Source: Cladorhizidae sp. MBARI D1340-BT2 (taxonomy: Eukaryota > Porifera > Demospongiae > Poecilosclerida > Cladorhizidae). From it: a stretch of 64,000 nt of DNA. The notes under the pieces were generated by a model. It was not told the DNA's origin, searched no databases, and saw only the letters and a list, made by a program, of their open reading frames with translations. The position numbers and the translations under genes are program-made. Where the stretch lies: assembly GCA_028752905.1 (NCBI GenBank), contig JAQNBH010000010.1, positions 27,104,832 through 27,168,831 on the forward strand, written 5' to 3'. Positions 48,580-60,655 of this stretch are shown here, in pieces. Each line of letters starts with the position of its first letter. Within the stretch, counting starts at the first letter, position 1.

Positions 48580-48935
48580 AAGTGTTAATTGGCCCCACAT
48601 ACAATCCTGGGAAGTGTTAATTGGGCCCCATGCAATCCTAGGAAGTGAATTGGACCCCTCAATCCTAGGAAGTGAATTGGACCCCTGCAATCCTAGGAAG
48701 TAAATTGGACCCCTGCAATCCTAGGAAGTGAATTGGACCCCTCAATCCTAGGAAGTGAATTGGACCCCTGCAATCCTAGGAAGTAAATTGGACCCCTGCA
48801 ATCCTAGGAAGTGAATTGGACCCCTGCAATCCTAGGAAGTGAATTGGACCCCTGCAATCCTAGGAAGTGAATTGGACCCCTGCAATCCTAGGAAGAGAAT
48901 TGGACCCCTGCAATCCTAGGAAGTGTTAATTGGAC
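48580..48935. repeat. 28-bp tandem array
   Basis: Unit core caatcctaggaagtgaattg followed by gacccctg. The first copies carry agtgttaattggcccc. About 13 copies. Confidence 0.95.
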
Positions 48936-48944
48936 CCACCCTGG

Positions 48945-49520
48945 CTGTTGCTGTTTTTTTTCCTTTCTTTTTTCTGTGTGTGCTGTGAGTGGAGGAGGAT
49001 TTGCCGAGGACATGAGGGGGCTCTATCTGTCTCCTTGTCTGCATTCCTTCAAGCTTGCCCGCCTTCCTTCCCTGCTGTGGGGATGTTTGTCCTCTTTGAC
49101 TCTGTTTGCAATGAGTTTGAAGACAAGGTTGAGGTCATCTTGTCGAAGTGCTTCTCTAAGAGATCTAATTTGGCCTTGCAAATTATTCAAGAATCTCTTT
49201 GAGCTCATGTGAAAATAGTCTGTGGCATACCAACACCAGCTCTAATTAATGTACTCCATATGTCACTCCATGTGTTCCTACACCATTTGCTTGAGGCAAT
49301 CGTTTATAGACCAGTTAGACACACCCTTCTTTGTTACCATAGAGACCCCTTGTTTTTTATTCTTCGCAAGGACACCACTTGTGGGTTTTCGTGGGTTTCT
49401 TGCTCCTAACCTCTTCTTCTTCTCTCCATGTTTTTTCCTTCTTGCTTGAAAGGTATTCCTCTTCTCATTGTTCACAAGCTGTGCCTCTTGCATTTTTTCT
49501 TGGTGTCGAGTACGTAGAGT
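48945..49520. other. Unique region with overlapping coding-like frames on both strands
   Basis: On the minus strand, 49278-49500 reads as a Lys/Arg-rich segment (for example NEKRNTFQARRKKHGEKK) and 49023-49208 as a helical-looking segment (NNLQGQIRSLREALRQDD). On the plus strand, the same DNA gives open hydrophobic or acidic frames. The plus-strand T/C bias alone would create the Lys/Arg-rich minus frame, and splice phases between the two minus segments do not agree. I leave it uncalled. Confidence 0.3.
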
Positions 49521-49529
49521 ACATATCCA

Positions 49530-49905
49530 AGAGACATACCCAAGGTACATATCCAAAGTGCATATCCAAGGTGCATATCCACGGTACATAATCCATGGTG
49601 CATATCCAAGGTGCATATCCAAGGTGCATATCCACGGTACATAATCCATGGTGCATATCCAAGGTACATATCCAAAGTGCATATCCAAGGTGCATATCTA
49701 CGGTACATAATCCATGGTGCATATCCAAGGTGCATATCCAAGGTGCATATCCAAGGTGCATATCCAAGGTGCATATCCAAGGTGCATATCCAAGGTGCAT
49801 ATCCAAGGTGCATATCCAAGGTGCATATCCAAGGTGCATATCCAAGGTGCATATCCAAGGTGCACATCCAAGGTGCATATCCAAGGTGCATATCTAGGGT
49901 ATATA
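49530..49905. repeat. 13-bp tandem array
   Basis: Unit gtgcatatccaag. The left part also has a dispersed variant cacggtacataatccatg every 70-103 bp, indicating a higher-order unit. The right half is nearly pure. Confidence 0.95.
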
Positions 49906-50334
49906 TATCCATCCCTCCCTGCCTTGCTGTATCTCCAATGGCAACGTTGGTTACATAAATGCTATGTCACAGGAAAATTGAAGTTGCCAGGACTTGTTTG
50001 TTGTGTCTGCAATCCAAAGCCACCACACTCCATCATTTCTCCAAGACAACAATCTCATGCATTCCTTGCTAACTGGAAAACCTTCTCGTGTTGTAAACAT
50101 CTTCATTGTCAATGTGACGTGTAAAATTCAAAGATGGAATGCAGCTGCTCTACTTGTCTTCCTGCTGGCCCTCTGACGTTGTCACGTGCTCTTCACTGCC
50201 ATGCGCTCTTCATAGTCACATGCTCTGTCCGGCACCTGACCCCAGTGAGGCAGGGATCAAGTCCTTCACAGGATGTGGACATTCCTGTTTACTTGAAGTG
50301 TTGGGGCTTCCCAAGCAAGTGTAATGCACTATTT
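49906..50334. other. Unique spacer
   Basis: No supported feature. Confidence 0.45.
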
Positions 50335-50470
50335 TGATTCTTAATGAGCTCTTAGTTCACATAGCAGAGATACAGCGACATTCTCGATGACCAACTTAAT
50401 TTCACTCGCACGATGTTTCGCCTAGGGCCTGAGGAAGGCTAGAGATCGTAGCCTAACCCTCGAGGGGGTG
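50335..50470. repeat. Diverged hammerhead-type element
   Basis: Aligns by eye with the left arm and flank of the 30.4 kb element (attcttaatgagctcttag, ttctcgatgaccaacttaat, ttcactcgcacgatgtttcg). The minus strand keeps GAAAC and ATC, but the CTGATGA box is lost. The plus strand keeps CTGAGGA and a perfect stem II (AGGCTA/TAGCCT), but GAAAC is lost. Probably an inactive relic. Confidence 0.5.
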
Positions 50471-50689
50471 AATTTGTATCCTGTTGATGTCTGTTTGCAC
50501 TACATGATAATTGGTTGTTGTTTTCTTACTTACTTTTGGTACGAGAAGCAGCTGGCGATCACCTCTTGGACTGTTCACACCGACTCAGCTCTTGATCAGT
50601 TGCAACTGGAACCAATTCTGATAATTCAGCCATTGGAACCAATTCTGGTAATTCAGCCATGGGTGCATAGCTGGGAGTTTTCCCATTCT
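50471..50689. other. Short unique spacer
   Basis: Contains a small duplication (aaccaattctg twice). No feature called. Confidence 0.4.
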
Positions 50690-51020
50690 TTATATACATA
50701 TATATATTTGAACACTATGTTCCTATATATATATTATATATATATGAACACTATGTTCCTATATATATATAATATATATATGAACACTATGTTCCTATAT
50801 ATATATTATATATATATATGAACACTATGTTCCTATATATAGATATTATATATATATGAACACTATGTTCCTATATATATATTATATATATATATATGAA
50901 CACTATGTTCCTATATATATTATATATATGAACACCATGTTCCTATAATATTCTATGTTCCTTATATGAACACTATGTTCCTATATATATTATATATATA
51001 TGAACACTATGTTCCTATAT
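50690..51020. repeat. AT-rich tandem array, about 40-48 bp unit
   Basis: Seven or so copies of atgaacactatgttcctata separated by variable (ta)n runs. The unit length varies through TA slippage. Confidence 0.93.
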
Positions 51021-51028
51021 ATTTACAG

Positions 51029-51294
51029 TCGGGCATCAGACATTTTCCAAACTGAACAAAAAAATTATTTTTCCGTCAAAATGTCGGAGCTGATAGCGAA
51101 CGCTCTAGAATATGTGTGCACAACTATGAATGTATGGAAGCATCAGATGACCCAACCTCCTATGCAGACAGTGATGAGCAGGAAGAGAAGCTGTCACTTG
51201 CTGATACAGAATGGCTCATTCAATCTGCTACTTGCATTGTTCATTATAGAGTCTTATTGTCTTGGCACTCACTACTTGATGATTTCAGTTACAT
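51029..51294 (+). CDS. Putative exon, acidic segment, unidentified
   Basis: Acceptor tatatatttacag| (supplied by the end of the AT-rich array) and a near-consensus donor acat|gtaagt bound 266 bp. Two frames are long and open. One includes MSELIANALEYVCTTMN after a good start context. The other is open from 51056 to the donor and contains ASDDPTSYADSDEQEEKLSL and ADTEWLIQSA, the more convincing protein composition. Neither alone is satisfying over the full length, so a frameshift or a shorter exon is possible. It lies next to the 21-bp array at 51345. No family recognised. Confidence 0.35.
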
Positions 51295-51344
51295 GTAAGT
51301 TTTAATTTTTCAAAAAATTGATGGCTGATCGAAGTCTTAGAATG

Positions 51345-51960
51345 GCAGAGCAAAGTCTGAGCATGCCAGAGCAAAGTCTGAGCATGGCAGGGCAAAGTCT
51401 GAGCATGGCAGAGCAAAGTCTGAGCATGCCAGAGCAAAGTCTGAGCATGGCAGAGCAAAGTCTGAGCATGGCAGGGCAAAGTCTGAGCATGCCAGAGCAA
51501 AGTCTGAGCATGGCAGGGCAAAGTCTGAGCATGGCAGAGCAAAGTCTGAGCATGCCAGAGCAAAGTCTGAGCATGGCAGAGCAAAGTCTGAGCATGGCAG
51601 GGCAAAGTCTGAGCATGGCAGAGCAAAGTCTGAGCATGGCAGGGCAAAGTCTGAGCATGGCAGAGCAAAGTCTGAGCATGGCAGGGCAAAGTCTGAGCAT
51701 GGCAGGGCAAAGTCTGAGCATGGCAGAGTAAAGTCTGAGCATGGCAGGGCAAAGTCTGAGCATGGCAGAGTAAAGTCTGAGCATGGCAGGGCAAAGTCTG
51801 AGAATGGCAGGGCAAAGTCTGAGAATGGCAGAGCAAAGTCTGATCATGCCAGAGCAAAGTCTGAGCATGGCAGAGCAAAGTCTGAGCATGCCAGAGCAAA
51901 GTCTGAGCATGCCAGAGCAAAGTCTGAGCATGGCAGAGCAAAGTCTGAGAATGGCAGAGC
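51345..51960. repeat. 21-bp tandem array, about 29 copies
   Basis: Unit gcaaagtctgagcatggcag plus a or g. The variants atgcca, gcagag and gcaggg follow a recurring order, suggesting block duplication. Open frames on both strands are artefacts of the 21-bp period. Confidence 0.97.
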
Positions 51961-52519
51961 AAAATTTATTGTACCATACAAATTGCCCAAACAGATTTTT
52001 GGTTGTAATTTCTCTGCTCTGTACATATGTATGTATATAATATATATATGTGTATGAAGACCCACACTCGGTCCATGGTGGACTTGCTGGTAGCCAAGCA
52101 GCTGGAACTCTCCCCCAAACTAAACCAATTCAGGCCACAATGAATAACTGAGAATTTCCTCAATCCTCTGATACATATCCTATATCCTAGGTCACGTCCA
52201 TTAGGCATGGCAGATCTGGTCGGCCATTTACACCGTTAGCACGTGCCATGTGAAGATGTGTAGCTTGGAATAACTCCATTATCTGTAAAACCAACACATG
52301 TGCTGGATCACGTTTCTTGTGCCGGTGGGAATGGAGATTGCCGCCTGACTTGTGTGAGCGGTCGTTAAGTTGATGATGCTATATTTGGGCTGCATTAAGA
52401 TTTGGATCTGATGGAAGTCCGGGAGGTTTCTTCCCTCGGGAAATGAACTCTTGTGCTTTAACGCGAGAGATTTCTGGTACTGCCATATGCTATATACAGT
52501 ATCATCCTAGAAAGCATGG
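51961..52519. other. Unique spacer
   Basis: No supported feature. Confidence 0.45.
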
Positions 52520-55500
52520 GGTCATCCTAGCCTTAGCCAGGGGTTATCCTAGCCTTAGCCAGGGGTTATCCTAGCCTTAGCCAGGAAGGTTGGGGTCATC
52601 CTAGCCTTAGCCAGGAAGGTAGGGGTTATCCTAGCCTTAGCCAGGAAGGTTGGGGTCATCCTAGCCTTAGCCAGGAAGGTAGGGGTTATCCTAGCCTTAG
52701 CCAGGAAGGTTGGGGTCATCCTAGCCTTAGCCAGGAAGGTAGGGGTTATCCTAGCCTTAGCCAGGAAGGTTGGGGTCATCCTAGCCTTAGCCAGGAAGGT
52801 AGGGGTTATCCTAGCCTTAGCCAGGAAGGTTGGGGTCATCCTAGCCTTAGCCAGGAAGGTAGGGGTTATCCTAGCCTTAGCCAGGAAGGTTGGGGTCATC
52901 CTAGCCTTAGCCAGGAAGGTAGGGGTTATCCTAGCCTTAGCCAGGAAGGTTGGGGTTATCCTAGCCTTAGCCAGGAAGGTAGGGGTTATCCTAGCCTTAG
53001 CCAGGAAGGTTGGGGTTATCCTAGCCTTAGCCAGGAAGGTTGGGGTTATCCTAGCCTTAGCCAGGAAGGTTTGGGTTATCCTAACCTTAGCCAGGAAGGT
53101 AGGGGTTATCCTAGCCTTAGCCAGGAAGGTTTGGGTTATCCTAACCTTAGCCAGGAAGGTAGGGGTTATCCTAGCCTTAGCCAGGAAGGTTTGGGTTATC
53201 CTAACCTTAGCCAGGAAGGTTGGGGTTATCCTAACCTTAGCCAGGAAGGTTGGGGTTATCCTAGCCTTTAGCCAGGAAGGTAGGGGTTATCCTAGCCTTA
53301 GCCAGGAAGGTTTGGGTTATCCTAACCTTAGCCAGGAAGGTAGGGGTTATCCTAGCCTTAGCCAGGAAGGTTTGGGTTATCCTAACCTTAGCCAGGAAGG
53401 TTGGGGTTATCCTAACCTTAGCCAGGAAGGTTGGGGTTATCCTAGCCTTTAGCCAGGAAGGTAGGGGTTATCCTAGCCTTAGCCAGGAAGGTTTGGGTTA
53501 TCCTAACCTTAGCCAGGAAGGTAGGGGTTATCCTAGCCTTAGCCAGGAAGGTTTGGGTTATCCTAACCTTAGCCAGGAAGGTTTGGGTTATCCTAACCTT
53601 AGCCAGGAAGGTAGGGGTTATCCTAGCCTTAGCCAGGAAGGTAGGGGTTATCCTAGCCCTTAGCCAGGAAGGTTGGGGTTATCCTAGCCTTAGCCAGGAA
53701 GGTTTGGGTTATCCTAACCTTAGCCAGGAAGGTAGGGGTTATCCTAGCCCTTAGCCAGGAAGGTTTGGGTTATCCTAACCTTAGCCAGGAAGGTTGGGGT
53801 TATCCTAGCCTTTAGCCAGGAAGGTAGGGGTTATCCTAGCCCTTAGCCAGGAAGGTTTGGGTTATCCTAACCTTAGCCAGGAAGGTTGGGGTTATCCTAG
53901 CCTTTAGCCAGGAAGGTAGGGGTTATCCTAGCCCTTAGCCAGGAAGGTTTGGGTTATCCTAACCTTAGCCAGGAAGGTAGGGGTTATCCTAGCCTTAGCC
54001 AGGAAGGTAGGGGTTATCCTAGCCTTTAGCCAGGAAGGTTGGGGTTATCCTAGCCTTAGCCAGGAAGGTTTGGGTTATCCTAACCTTAGCCAGGAAGGTA
54101 GGGGTTATCCTAGCCTTAGCCAGGAAGGTTTGGGTTATCCTAACCTTAGCCAGGAAGGTTGGGGTTATCCTAGCCTTTAGCCAGGAAGGTAGGGGTTATC
54201 CTAGCCTTAGCCAGGAAGGTTTGGGTTATCCTAACCTTAGCCAGGAAGGTAGGGGTTATCCTAGCCTTAGCCAGGAAGGTTTGGGTTATCCTAACCTTAG
54301 CCAGGAAGGTTGGGGTTATCCTAACCTTAGCCAGGAAGGTTGGGGTTATCCTAGCCTTTAGCCAGGAAGGTAGGGGTTATCCTAGCCTTAGCCAGGAAGG
54401 TTTGGGTTATCCTAACCTTAGCCAGGAAGGTAGGGGTTATCCTAGCCTTAGCCAGGAAGGTTTGGGTTATCCTAACCTTAGCCAGGAAGGTAGGGGTTAT
54501 CCTAGCCTTAGCCAGGAAGGTAGGGGTTATCCTAGCCCTTAGCCAGGAAGGTTGGGGTTATCCTAGCCTTAGCCAGGAAGGTTTGGGTTATCCTAACCTT
54601 AGCCAGGAAGGTAGGGGTTATCCTAGCCCTTAGCCAGGAAGGTTTGGGTTATCCTAACCTTAGCCAGGAAGGTTGGGGTTATCCTAGCCTTTAGCCAGGA
54701 AGGTAGGGGTTATCCTAGCCCTTAGCCAGGAAGGTTTGGGTTATCCTAACCTTAGCCAGGAAGGTTGGGGTTATCCTAGCCTTTAGCCAGGAAGGTAGGG
54801 GTTATCCTAGCCCTTAGCCAGGAAGGTTTGGGTTATCCTAACCTTAGCCAGGAAGGTTGGGGTTATCCTAGCCTTTAGCCAGGAAGGTAGGGGTTATCCT
54901 AGCCCTTAGCCAGGAAGGTTTGGGTTATCCTAACCTTAGCCAGGAAGGTAGGGGTTATCCTAGCCTTAGCCAGGAAGGTAGGGGTTATCCTAGCCCTTAG
55001 CCAGGAAGGTAGGGGTTATCCTAGCCTTAGCCAGGAAGGTTTGGGTTATCCTAACCTTAGCCAGGAAGGTTGGGGTTATCCTAGCCTTTAGCCAGGAAGG
55101 TAGGGGTTATCCTAGCCCTTAGCCAGGAAGGTTTGGGTTATCCTAACCTTAGCCAGGAAGGTTGGGGTTATCCTAGCCTTTAGCCAGGAAGGTAGGGGTT
55201 ATCCTAGCCTTAGCCAGGAAGGTTTGGGTTATCCTAACCTTAGCCAGGAAGGTAGGGGTTATCCTAGCCTTAGCCAGGAAGGTTTGGGTTATCCTAACCT
55301 TAGCCAGGAAGGTTGGGGTTATCCTAGCCTTTAGCCAGGAAGGTAGGGGTTATCCTAGCCCTTAGCCAGGAAGGTTTGGGTTATCCTAACCTTAGCCAGG
55401 AAGGTTGGGGTTATCCTAGCCTTTAGCCAGGAAGGTAGGGGTTATCCTAGCCCTTAGCCAGGAAGGTTTGGGTTATCCTAACCTTAGCCAGGAAGGTTGG

Positions 55501-56205
55501 GGTTATCCTAGCCTTTAGCCAGGAAGGTAGGGGTTATCCTAGCCCTTAGCCAGGAAGGTTGGGGTTATCCTAGCCTTAGCCAGGAAGGTAGGGGTTATCC
55601 TAGCCTTAGCCAGGAAGGTTGGGGTTATCCTAGCCTTAGCCAGGAAGGTTGGGGTTATCCTAGCCCTTAGCCAGGAAGGTTTGGGTTATCCTAACCTTAG
55701 CCAGGAAGGTTGGGGTTATCCTAGCCTTTAGCCAGGAAGGTAGGGGTTATCCTAGCCCTTAGCCAGGAAGGTTTGGGTTATCCTAACCTTAGCCAGGAAG
55801 GTTGGGGTTATCCTAGCCTTTAGCCAGGAAGGTAGGGGTTATCCTAGCCTTTAGCCAGGAAGGTAGGGGTTATCCTAGCCCTTAGCCAGGAAGGTTTGGG
55901 TTATCCTAACCTTAGCCAGGAAGGTTGGGGTTATCCTAGCCTTTAGCCAGGAAGGTAGGGGTTATCCTAGCCCTTAGCCAGGAAGGTTTGGGTTATCCTA
56001 ACCTTAGCCAGGAAGGTTGGGGTTATCCTAGCCTTTAGCCAGGAAGGTAGGGGTTATCCTAGCCCTTAGCCAGGAAGGTTTGGGTTATCCTAACCTTAGC
56101 CAGGAAGGTTGGGGTTATCCTAGCCTTTAGCCAGGAAGGTAGGGGTTATCCTAGCCCTTAGCCAGGAAGGTTGGGGTTATCCTAACCTTAGCCAGGAAGG
56201 TAGGG
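52520..56205. repeat. Large 30/31-bp tandem array, about 122 copies, with higher-order structure
   Basis: Unit core ccttagccaggaaggttggg followed by gttatcctag. In 52590-52950 a strict 60-bp dimer alternates gtcatc with gttatc. From 53240 on, one-base insertions (ctttagcc, cccttagcc) create 31-bp units, and the types occur in recurrent series. The array ends at ggggttgtccatcccagc. Confidence 0.98.
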
Positions 56206-56254
56206 GTTGTCCATCCCAGCCTCAATATTTTCCCACAATATCCCACCTTTAGCC

Positions 56255-56935
56255 ATCTGGCCCTAGAATACCCCTAGCCCTAGAATACCCCTAGTCCTAG
56301 AACATCCCTAGCCCTAGCCCTAGAATACCCCTAGCCCTAGAATACCCCTAGCCCTAGAACATTCCTAGCCCTAGAACATTCCTAGCCCTAGAACATCCCT
56401 AGCCCTAGAACATCCCTAGCCCTAGAATACCCCTAGCCCTAGAATACCCCTAGCCCTAGAACATTCCTAGCCCTAGAACATTCCTAGCCCTAGAACATCC
56501 CTAGCCCTAGAACATCCCTAGCCCTAGAATACCGCTAGCCCTAGCCCTAGAAAACCCCTAGCCCTAGCCCTAGAACACCCCTAGCCCTAGAATACCCCTA
56601 GCCCTAGAACATTCCTAGCCCTAGAACTCCCCTAGCCATAGAACACCCCTAGCCCTAGAACACCCCTAGCCCTAGAACATCCCTAGCCCTAGAACATCCC
56701 TAGCCCTAGAACATCCCTAGCCCTAGAACATCCCTAGCCCTAGAACATAGAACATCCCTAGCCCTAGAACATCCCTAGCCCTAGAACGCTCCTAGCCCTA
56801 GAACGCTCCTAGCCCTAGAACATCCCTAGCCCTAGAACACCCCTAGCCCTAGAACACCCCTAGCCCTAAACACCCCTAGCCCTAGAACACCCCTAGCCCT
56901 AGAACATCCCTAGCCCTAGAACATCCCTAGCCCTG
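56255..56935. repeat. 17-bp tandem array of the CCCTAG class
   Basis: About 40 copies of ctagccctagaacatcc with variants aatacccc, aacattc, aacaccc and aacgctc grouped in blocks. Confidence 0.96.
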
Positions 56936-57124
56936 ACTCTGGGACCTGTCTATAGTCAGTGACCCCTCACTAAAAGTGTCCCAGGATAATCCGAGTATCC
57001 CGGGAATGTCCTGGGAAAGCTGGAGCCATGCTGGGCATGTGTTGCACTTAGAATAGTGTCTCCTTGGTGATAATTCAATTGCCTTCGCAAACACTGCCCT
57101 GCTAATCCATAAACACAGCGTGCT

Positions 57125-58145
57125 GAAGCAGAGCCTCATCATGAGACCAGCATGCTGAAGCAGGGCCTCATCATGAGACCAGCGTGGGCCTCACCATGAG
57201 ACCAGCGTGGGCCTCATCATGAGACCAGCGTGCTGAAGCAGAGCCTCATCATGAGACCAGCGTGCTGAAGCAGAGCCTCATCATGAGACCAGCGTGCTGA
57301 AGCAGGGCCTCATCATGAGACCAGCGTGGGCCTCACCATGAGACCAGCGTGGGCCTCATAATGAGACCAGCGTGCTGAAGCAGGGCCTCACCATGAGACC
57401 AGCGTGCTGAAGCAGAGCCTCATCATGAGACCAGCGTGCTGAAGCAGGGCCTCACCATGAGACCAGCGTGCTGAAGCAGAGCCTCATCATGAGACCAGCG
57501 TGCTGAAGCAGGGCCTCATCATGAGACCAGCAAGGGCCTCACCATGAGACCAGCGTGGGCCTCATCATGAGACCAGCGTGCTGAAGCAGGGCCTCACCAT
57601 GAGACCAGCGTGCTGAAGCAGAGCCTCATCATGAGACCAGCGTGCTGAAGCAGGGCCTCACCATGAGACCAGCGTGCTGAAGCAGAGCCTCATCATGAGA
57701 CCAGCGTGGGCCTCATCATGAGACCAGCATGCTGAAGCAGGGCCTCATCATGAGACCAGCGTGGGCCTCATCATGAGACCAGCGTGCTGAAGCAGAGCCT
57801 CATCATGAGACCAGCATGCTGAAGCAGGGCCTCATCATGAGACCAGCGTGGGCCTCACCATGAGACCAGCGTGCTGAAGCAGGGCCTCATCATGAGACCA
57901 GCGTGCTGAAGCAGAGCCTCATCATGAGACCAGCGTGCTGAAGCAGGGCCTCATCATGAGACCAGCGTGGGCCTCATCATGAGACCAGCTTGCTGAGAAG
58001 CAGGGCCTCATCATGAGACCAGCTTGCTGAGAAGCAGGGCCTCATCATGAGACCAGCGTGGGCCTCATCATGAGACCAGTGTGCTGAAGCAGGGCCTCAT
58101 CATGAGACCAGCGTGGGCCTCATCATGAGACCAGCGTGCTGAAGC
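57125..58145. repeat. 32/23-bp mixed tandem array
   Basis: Long units contain gaccagcgtgctgaagcagg followed by gcctcatcatga. Short 23-bp units (gaccagcgtgggcctcatca) lack ctgaagca. Two copies with gcttgctgagaagcag near 57989 and 58022 are adjacent. A likely replication-slippage product. Confidence 0.95.
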
Positions 58146-58431
58146 GAGAATATGCACATCGGTCTCTTCTGCGATCGACGCATTACTGAGTGGGCGTGAC
58201 TTCCCTTCCTTGGGCAGAGAATGTATGCCGATACCTCTAGCGGTGACTTTGCAAGGCTTGCGGCATGCTTGTGGTCAACACTAATCTTGCTGTGTGCTGT
58301 GGAAATTTGTGGTGTTTGCATGCTCTAACTTCTCCCAGTCATATCAGAAGCCTTTTAGTGCAGAAGGGATTAGCGACCAATGCAAGGTCACATGATTGCT
58401 AATTAATCATTGTGCGTTGAGAAACTCCCAG
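58146..58431. other. Unique spacer upstream of a candidate exon
   Basis: No feature beyond the acceptor region of the exon at 58432. Confidence 0.45.
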
Positions 58432-58560
58432 TATGCGACGTATGACAATCCAGTTACATTTTACGTTAGTGTGGATGGCTTCAAAATAATTTCAAATCCC
58501 TCGGGGTACGGTTTCCTGAAGTATCGTGCGTGGCACTCGAAACTGGCCGAGCACTGGCAG
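58432..58560 (+). CDS. Putative 129-bp internal exon, unidentified
   Basis: Bounded by an acceptor aaactcccag| and a donor ctggcag|gtatcg. Exactly 43 codons, phase 0 at both ends, the same phase class as the 47.2 kb exon. The translation has mixed, folded-domain composition with aromatic residues and a beta-strand-like VTFYVSVDGFKIIS followed by NPSGYGFLKYRAWHS. The upstream pyrimidine tract is modest. The frame is also open for 15 codons past the donor. Could be another exon of the 46-47 kb gene, but 11 kb separates them. Family not recognised. Confidence 0.45.
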
Positions 58561-60164
58561 GTATCGACCCTGTGGCTCGAGGTAATCAATACCACCTCCA
58601 GGTAATTAGACATAATTAGTCAAACATGTGCATTCCTGTTTGGAAATAAACAGATTTTAAAGCTCTTTCCTGTTGTTGTGTGGTGAAGGCCCTCGTCATG
58701 TACGTAAAGGTCGAATCTTGATGCCAACCATGTGTGCTGTCTGAGGAGAAGTGTGACCTTTTGCGATGCAACTCAAGTGCTCCTCCCATCTCCCTAATTA
58801 GACCCCCCTCCCACCCCTCGTCAAGATCTCAATGGCGTGTTGACATTGTCCTGCTATCTTATGGGGTGTGAAATGAGGAGGGTCTTGCTCGAAGGTAAAC
58901 ACTGCACACCTCCAAAAAAATGAATGTTCGTAGTAGTAAACAGCACAGAAGATTGGCCCTGCATGGTGGGTGGTGGCCAGGCGGTCTTCAAAACAAGCTT
59001 TCCTACTTGGCACTCGGGAGGTAACACACCTCCTCCCTCCACCTCCCTTGTTTTCCACGGAGCTTGGCTGTTGATGCGATTTCCATGGAATGATGTTGTC
59101 ATGATCTAGAGTTCAGTTGCAAGCATTTCGATGATCTTGGTCGATATATATCATTTATAAATTAAGAAGGGTCTTCTCTCTGTCAACGGAGCAGATCTGA
59201 CGTGCACAGTGTTTAAATTACATGTCAGAACTTTATGATAATGACGTGGGTGGGTGTGGCCTCACTGAGCTTGCCCAATGCACGTTAAGTAGCTGCACTG
59301 AGTCGCGGGACTGTAGCCAAGAGCCTCCTGGAGAGTCGTATCCCGTTTAGGAGACTCTTCTCATTGTAATGTGTGTTTTTTCCCTTTGTTGATTTCACGC
59401 CACCTCTATACAGAGCCTTCTTCTTTGATGCCATTCAGAACTAAATGTAGCCAATGCTGCATAAACTTGCCGGGCAAGGCCAACCAATCGGAGATATATC
59501 GCGTTACACAGAGATCAGTGGGCTGAATGGACGCTCCCAGGACTCGGCTTGGCTTGGGGTCAACTGCTTCATTACATGGTAAACACTTGTAGAATTACAC
59601 TGGCATTCCGTTGGCAGGGCACTTCTCAGACACGAACTCTTCTCAGACAGACTGGCTGCGGGAGAGTTGGGAGGGAAAATAGGGACGACTAATCAGCCGT
59701 CTATTCAAGAGATGTCGGCCTAGAGGAATGGATGGGTATCAGAACCTGTTCTCGGGTGTCGTGAACCTGTTCTCGGGTGTGTCTTGCTGCTGCGAGGGCA
59801 AGACTTGTCTGCAACCATTTTTGTTTGTAACGTGGGTGTGTCTGTCGGGAAATGTGGAGAGGACTCTCGTCTTTCCGTGATTGGAGAATTCTTGCGCGAT
59901 GGGTGGAGTACCAACTATTCACACTCTCCTTGACCACTTTACTGGTTGGTGTGGGGGGGGGAGGGGCTTTCTTACCATGGCCACAAATCAAGAAGATTAA
60001 AGTAACCATTTTATCCTGGCAGCTGTCATGATAGTTCAAAGATCATGCAGCCCTCTCCACCCACAGGGTGTGCGTGTAAAAAGAGGTCTCGAATTATAGC
60101 TCATCCTGACACTGATGTTTCCAAATGTATCCAGTTGCTCAGCTCAGAACCAAGCCTCTGTGGT
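58561..60164. other. Unique DNA
   Basis: A plus-strand stretch near 58924-59020 (VNSTEDWPCMVGGGQAVFK) and a minus-strand frame at 59701-60039 look partly protein-like, but neither has a convincing splice pair. A 19-bp direct repeat gaacctgttctcgggtgt lies at about 59741 and 59764. A gggtgtggc motif lies near 59251. Confidence 0.45.
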
Positions 60165-60655
60165 TGACGAACATCAGCCACTTCTCTGCCAGGACAGGCT
60201 ATCAGGACATCAGCCACTTCTCTGCCAGGACAGGCTATCAGGACATCAGCCACTTCTCTGCCAGGACAAGCTACCAGGACATCAGACACTTCTCTGTCAG
60301 GACAAGCTATCAGGACAAGCTATCAGGACATCAGCCACTTCTCTTCCAGGACAGGCTATCAGGACATCAGCCACTTCTCTGCCAGGACAAGCTACCAGGA
60401 CATCAGCCACTTCTCTGTCAGGACAAGCTATCACGACATCAGCCACTTCTCTGCCAGGACAGGCTATCAGGACATCAGCCACTTCTCTGCCAGGACAAGC
60501 TACCAGGACATCAGCCACTTCTCTGTCCGGACAAGCTTTCACGACATCAGCCACTTCTCTTCCAGGACAGGCTATCAGGACATCAGCCACTTCTCTGCCA
60601 GGACAGGCTATCAGGACATCAGCCACTTCTCTGTCAGGACAAGCTATCAGGGCTC
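60165..60655. repeat. 36-bp tandem array, about 13 copies
   Basis: Unit core gacatcagccacttctctgc followed by caggacaggctatcag. One 15-bp partial duplication (aagctatcaggac) lies near 60303-60325. The 36-bp period keeps frames open on both strands. Confidence 0.96.
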
